From Actinorugispora endophytica (lineage in GTDB: Bacteria > Actinomycetota > Actinomycetes > Streptosporangiales > Streptosporangiaceae): a stretch of 64,000 nt of DNA. How positions within the stretch are numbered: position 1 is the first letter of the stretch; each line of letters starts with the position of its first letter. The stretch covers positions 124,001 through 188,000 of the forward strand of contig NZ_SNYN01000004.1 of assembly GCF_004363075.1 (NCBI RefSeq), in the 5' to 3' direction. The notes beneath the pieces were generated by a model. That model was not told the DNA's origin. It did no database searches and saw nothing but the letters and a program-made list of their open reading frames with translations. The translations under genes were made by a program, and so were the position numbers. Shown piece by piece: positions 63,066 to 64,000 of this stretch.

Positions 63066-63740
63066 ATGGCCCGTCCGCTCATCGGGATCACGAGTCACCT
63101 CGAACCGGCGCGCTGGGGGGACTGGGTCAGGGAGGCCTCGATCGTGGCAACCCCGTTCCTGCGAGAGGTCGACCGCGCCGGGGGCCTGCCCGTCGTGCTG
63201 GCCCCCGTCCACCCGCGCGGGATCGCCGACCTCGCCGAGCGCTTCGACGGGTTCGTGTTCACCACCGGCGCGCCCGTGGGCGCCGGGGCGGGCGGCCCCG
63301 AGTCCCCCTCCGGCGACCCCGACCCGGACCCGCGGCGCGACCGGTTCGAGATCGCGCTGGTCCGCGCGGCCATGGCCGCGGGACGGCCGTTCCTGGCGAT
63401 CGAGCGCGGAGTCCAGGTCCTGAACATCGCGGCGGGCGGCACCCTGCTGCCCGACCAGGAGCACGGCGCCCCCTCCCGCCTGGCCGACACGGACGTGACG
63501 ATCAGCGCGACCAGCGCCCTGGGCCGGGTCCTGGGCGACCACGCCTCGGTGCGCCGCGCGCACGGCCCCGGTGTCAACCGGGTCGGCGCCGGACTGGCGC
63601 CGGTCGCCTGGGACGGGTCCCAGGCGGTGGAGGCGCTGGAGGTGGCGGGCCACCCCTTCGGAGTCGGGGTGCGCTGGCGGCCCGAGGAGGGCGGCGACCG
63701 CCGCCTGTTCGAGACGCTGGTGGCCCGGGCCGGGTCCTGA
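63066..63740 (+). CDS. Class-I glutamine amidotransferase-like protein, catalytically degenerate
   Basis: A 224-residue protein with the PuuD/peptidase C26 layout: ITSHLEPARWG start, DGFVFTTGAPVG, ERGVQVLNIAAGG, GVRWRPEEGGD. The nucleophile Cys of the usual G-x-C-R-G-x-Q is Glu (AIERGVQ) and the catalytic His of H-P-E is Arg (RPE), so gamma-glutamyl hydrolysis is not expected. It may be a binding or regulatory protein. ATG 63066 has CAGGAGGA just upstream. Downstream is a phospholipid-synthesis gene. Confidence 0.8.
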   Translation: MARPLIGITSHLEPARWGDWVREASIVATPFLREVDRAGGLPVVLAPVHPRGIADLAERFDGFVFTTGAPVGAGAGGPESPSGDPDPDPRRDRFEIALVRAAMAAGRPFLAIERGVQVLNIAAGGTLLPDQEHGAPSRLADTDVTISATSALGRVLGDHASVRRAHGPGVNRVGAGLAPVAWDGSQAVEALEVAGHPFGVGVRWRPEEGGDRRLFETLVARAGS

Positions 63741-63826
63741 GCCGCGGGACGGCGTCCGGGCAGGCAGCGGCCTCTCCCGTATCGTTGCCCCGGTAGGCTC
63801 GGGACAGGGGAAACGGGGAGGTGAAC

Positions 63827-64000
63827 ATGGCGGTCTCGACGGACGTCGGGGACTCCGCGGCGGACCGGGTATGGACGGTCCCGAACGTGATCAGCATGGT
63901 GCGGCTGCTCGGAGTACCGCTGTTCCTGTGGTTGGTCCTCGGCCCCCGGGCCGACCTGTGGGCTCTGGCGGTACTCGCCCTGGCCGGGCTGTCGGACTGG
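63827..64000 (+). CDS. CDP-alcohol phosphatidyltransferase, N-terminal part
   Basis: 58 residues to the window edge. PNVISMVRLLGVPLFLWLVLG is the first membrane helix of this family, and LAGLSDW begins the catalytic D-G-x-x-A-R motif. These enzymes make phosphatidylglycerol-phosphate or related lipids. ATG 63827 follows GGGGAGGTG at 63815-63823. Exact member unknown because the motif is cut. Confidence 0.85.
   Translation, partial: MAVSTDVGDSAADRVWTVPNVISMVRLLGVPLFLWLVLGPRADLWALAVLALAGLSDW

Overview
The window is a very GC-rich, high-coding-density chromosome segment of an actinomycete. Regulator families such as ScfR/RamB, paired DUF397/DUF5753, RsbW-like ATP-binding proteins and HelD, frequent GTG/TTG starts, ThyX and a fused TrpEG all fit Streptomycetales or Nocardiopsidaceae-like Actinomycetota. 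The assignment to that level is inference; genus is not determined.

Layout. 1-12 kb is housekeeping: tldD/pmbA peptidase genes, an M15-like peptidase, a membrane protein, a flavin reductase, NADP-type gdhA, an LCP wall ligase, an Lrp-type regulator overlapping a FolP2-type DHPS homologue, a DUF4352-like protein and an RraA-like aldolase. 12.4-34 kb is accessory. A secreted LamG protein (broken by an in-frame TAG) precedes a 2367-residue secreted RHS/HINT polymorphic toxin whose tip resembles barnase. The next gene ends in a barstar-like domain, so the pair reads as ribonuclease plus immunity. Behind it lies an array of displaced RHS/HINT tips and orphan immunity genes: a frameshifted HINT copy, a GIY-YIG tip with a DUF4259 immunity gene, a ParB-like GGHHR tip with a small partner, a DUF416-like gene, and another RHS core fragment with a frameshifted tip. 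These are cut by remnants of IS630, IS481 and IS3 transposases and by a decayed integrative element (rep, xis, int all frameshifted or carrying stops). Base composition falls sharply in the tips and immunity genes.

34-38 kb holds a signalling-type locus: DUF397/DUF5753 relics, a GntR/UTRA regulator with a double palindromic operator, two RsbW-like ATP-binding proteins and a VOC protein. 38-64 kb returns to core functions: an ABC-2 exporter with TetR regulator, an FCD-GntR/MFS pair, a CPBP protease, isocitrate lyase divergent from ramB, a Fic protein, acyl-CoA dehydrogenase, an acyltransferase, a MerR/aldo-keto reductase pair, HelD, a trp attenuator with fused trpEG, thyX, cstA with its YbdD partner, a degenerate class-I amidotransferase and the start of a CDP-alcohol phosphatidyltransferase.

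A family of strongly palindromic, about 90-base repeats recurs at about 4.9, 11.9, 37.1 and 54.2 kb, mostly between convergent genes, and shows compensatory changes in its stem. The most interesting unit is the RHS toxin with its fused barstar immunity protein and the downstream cassette array.
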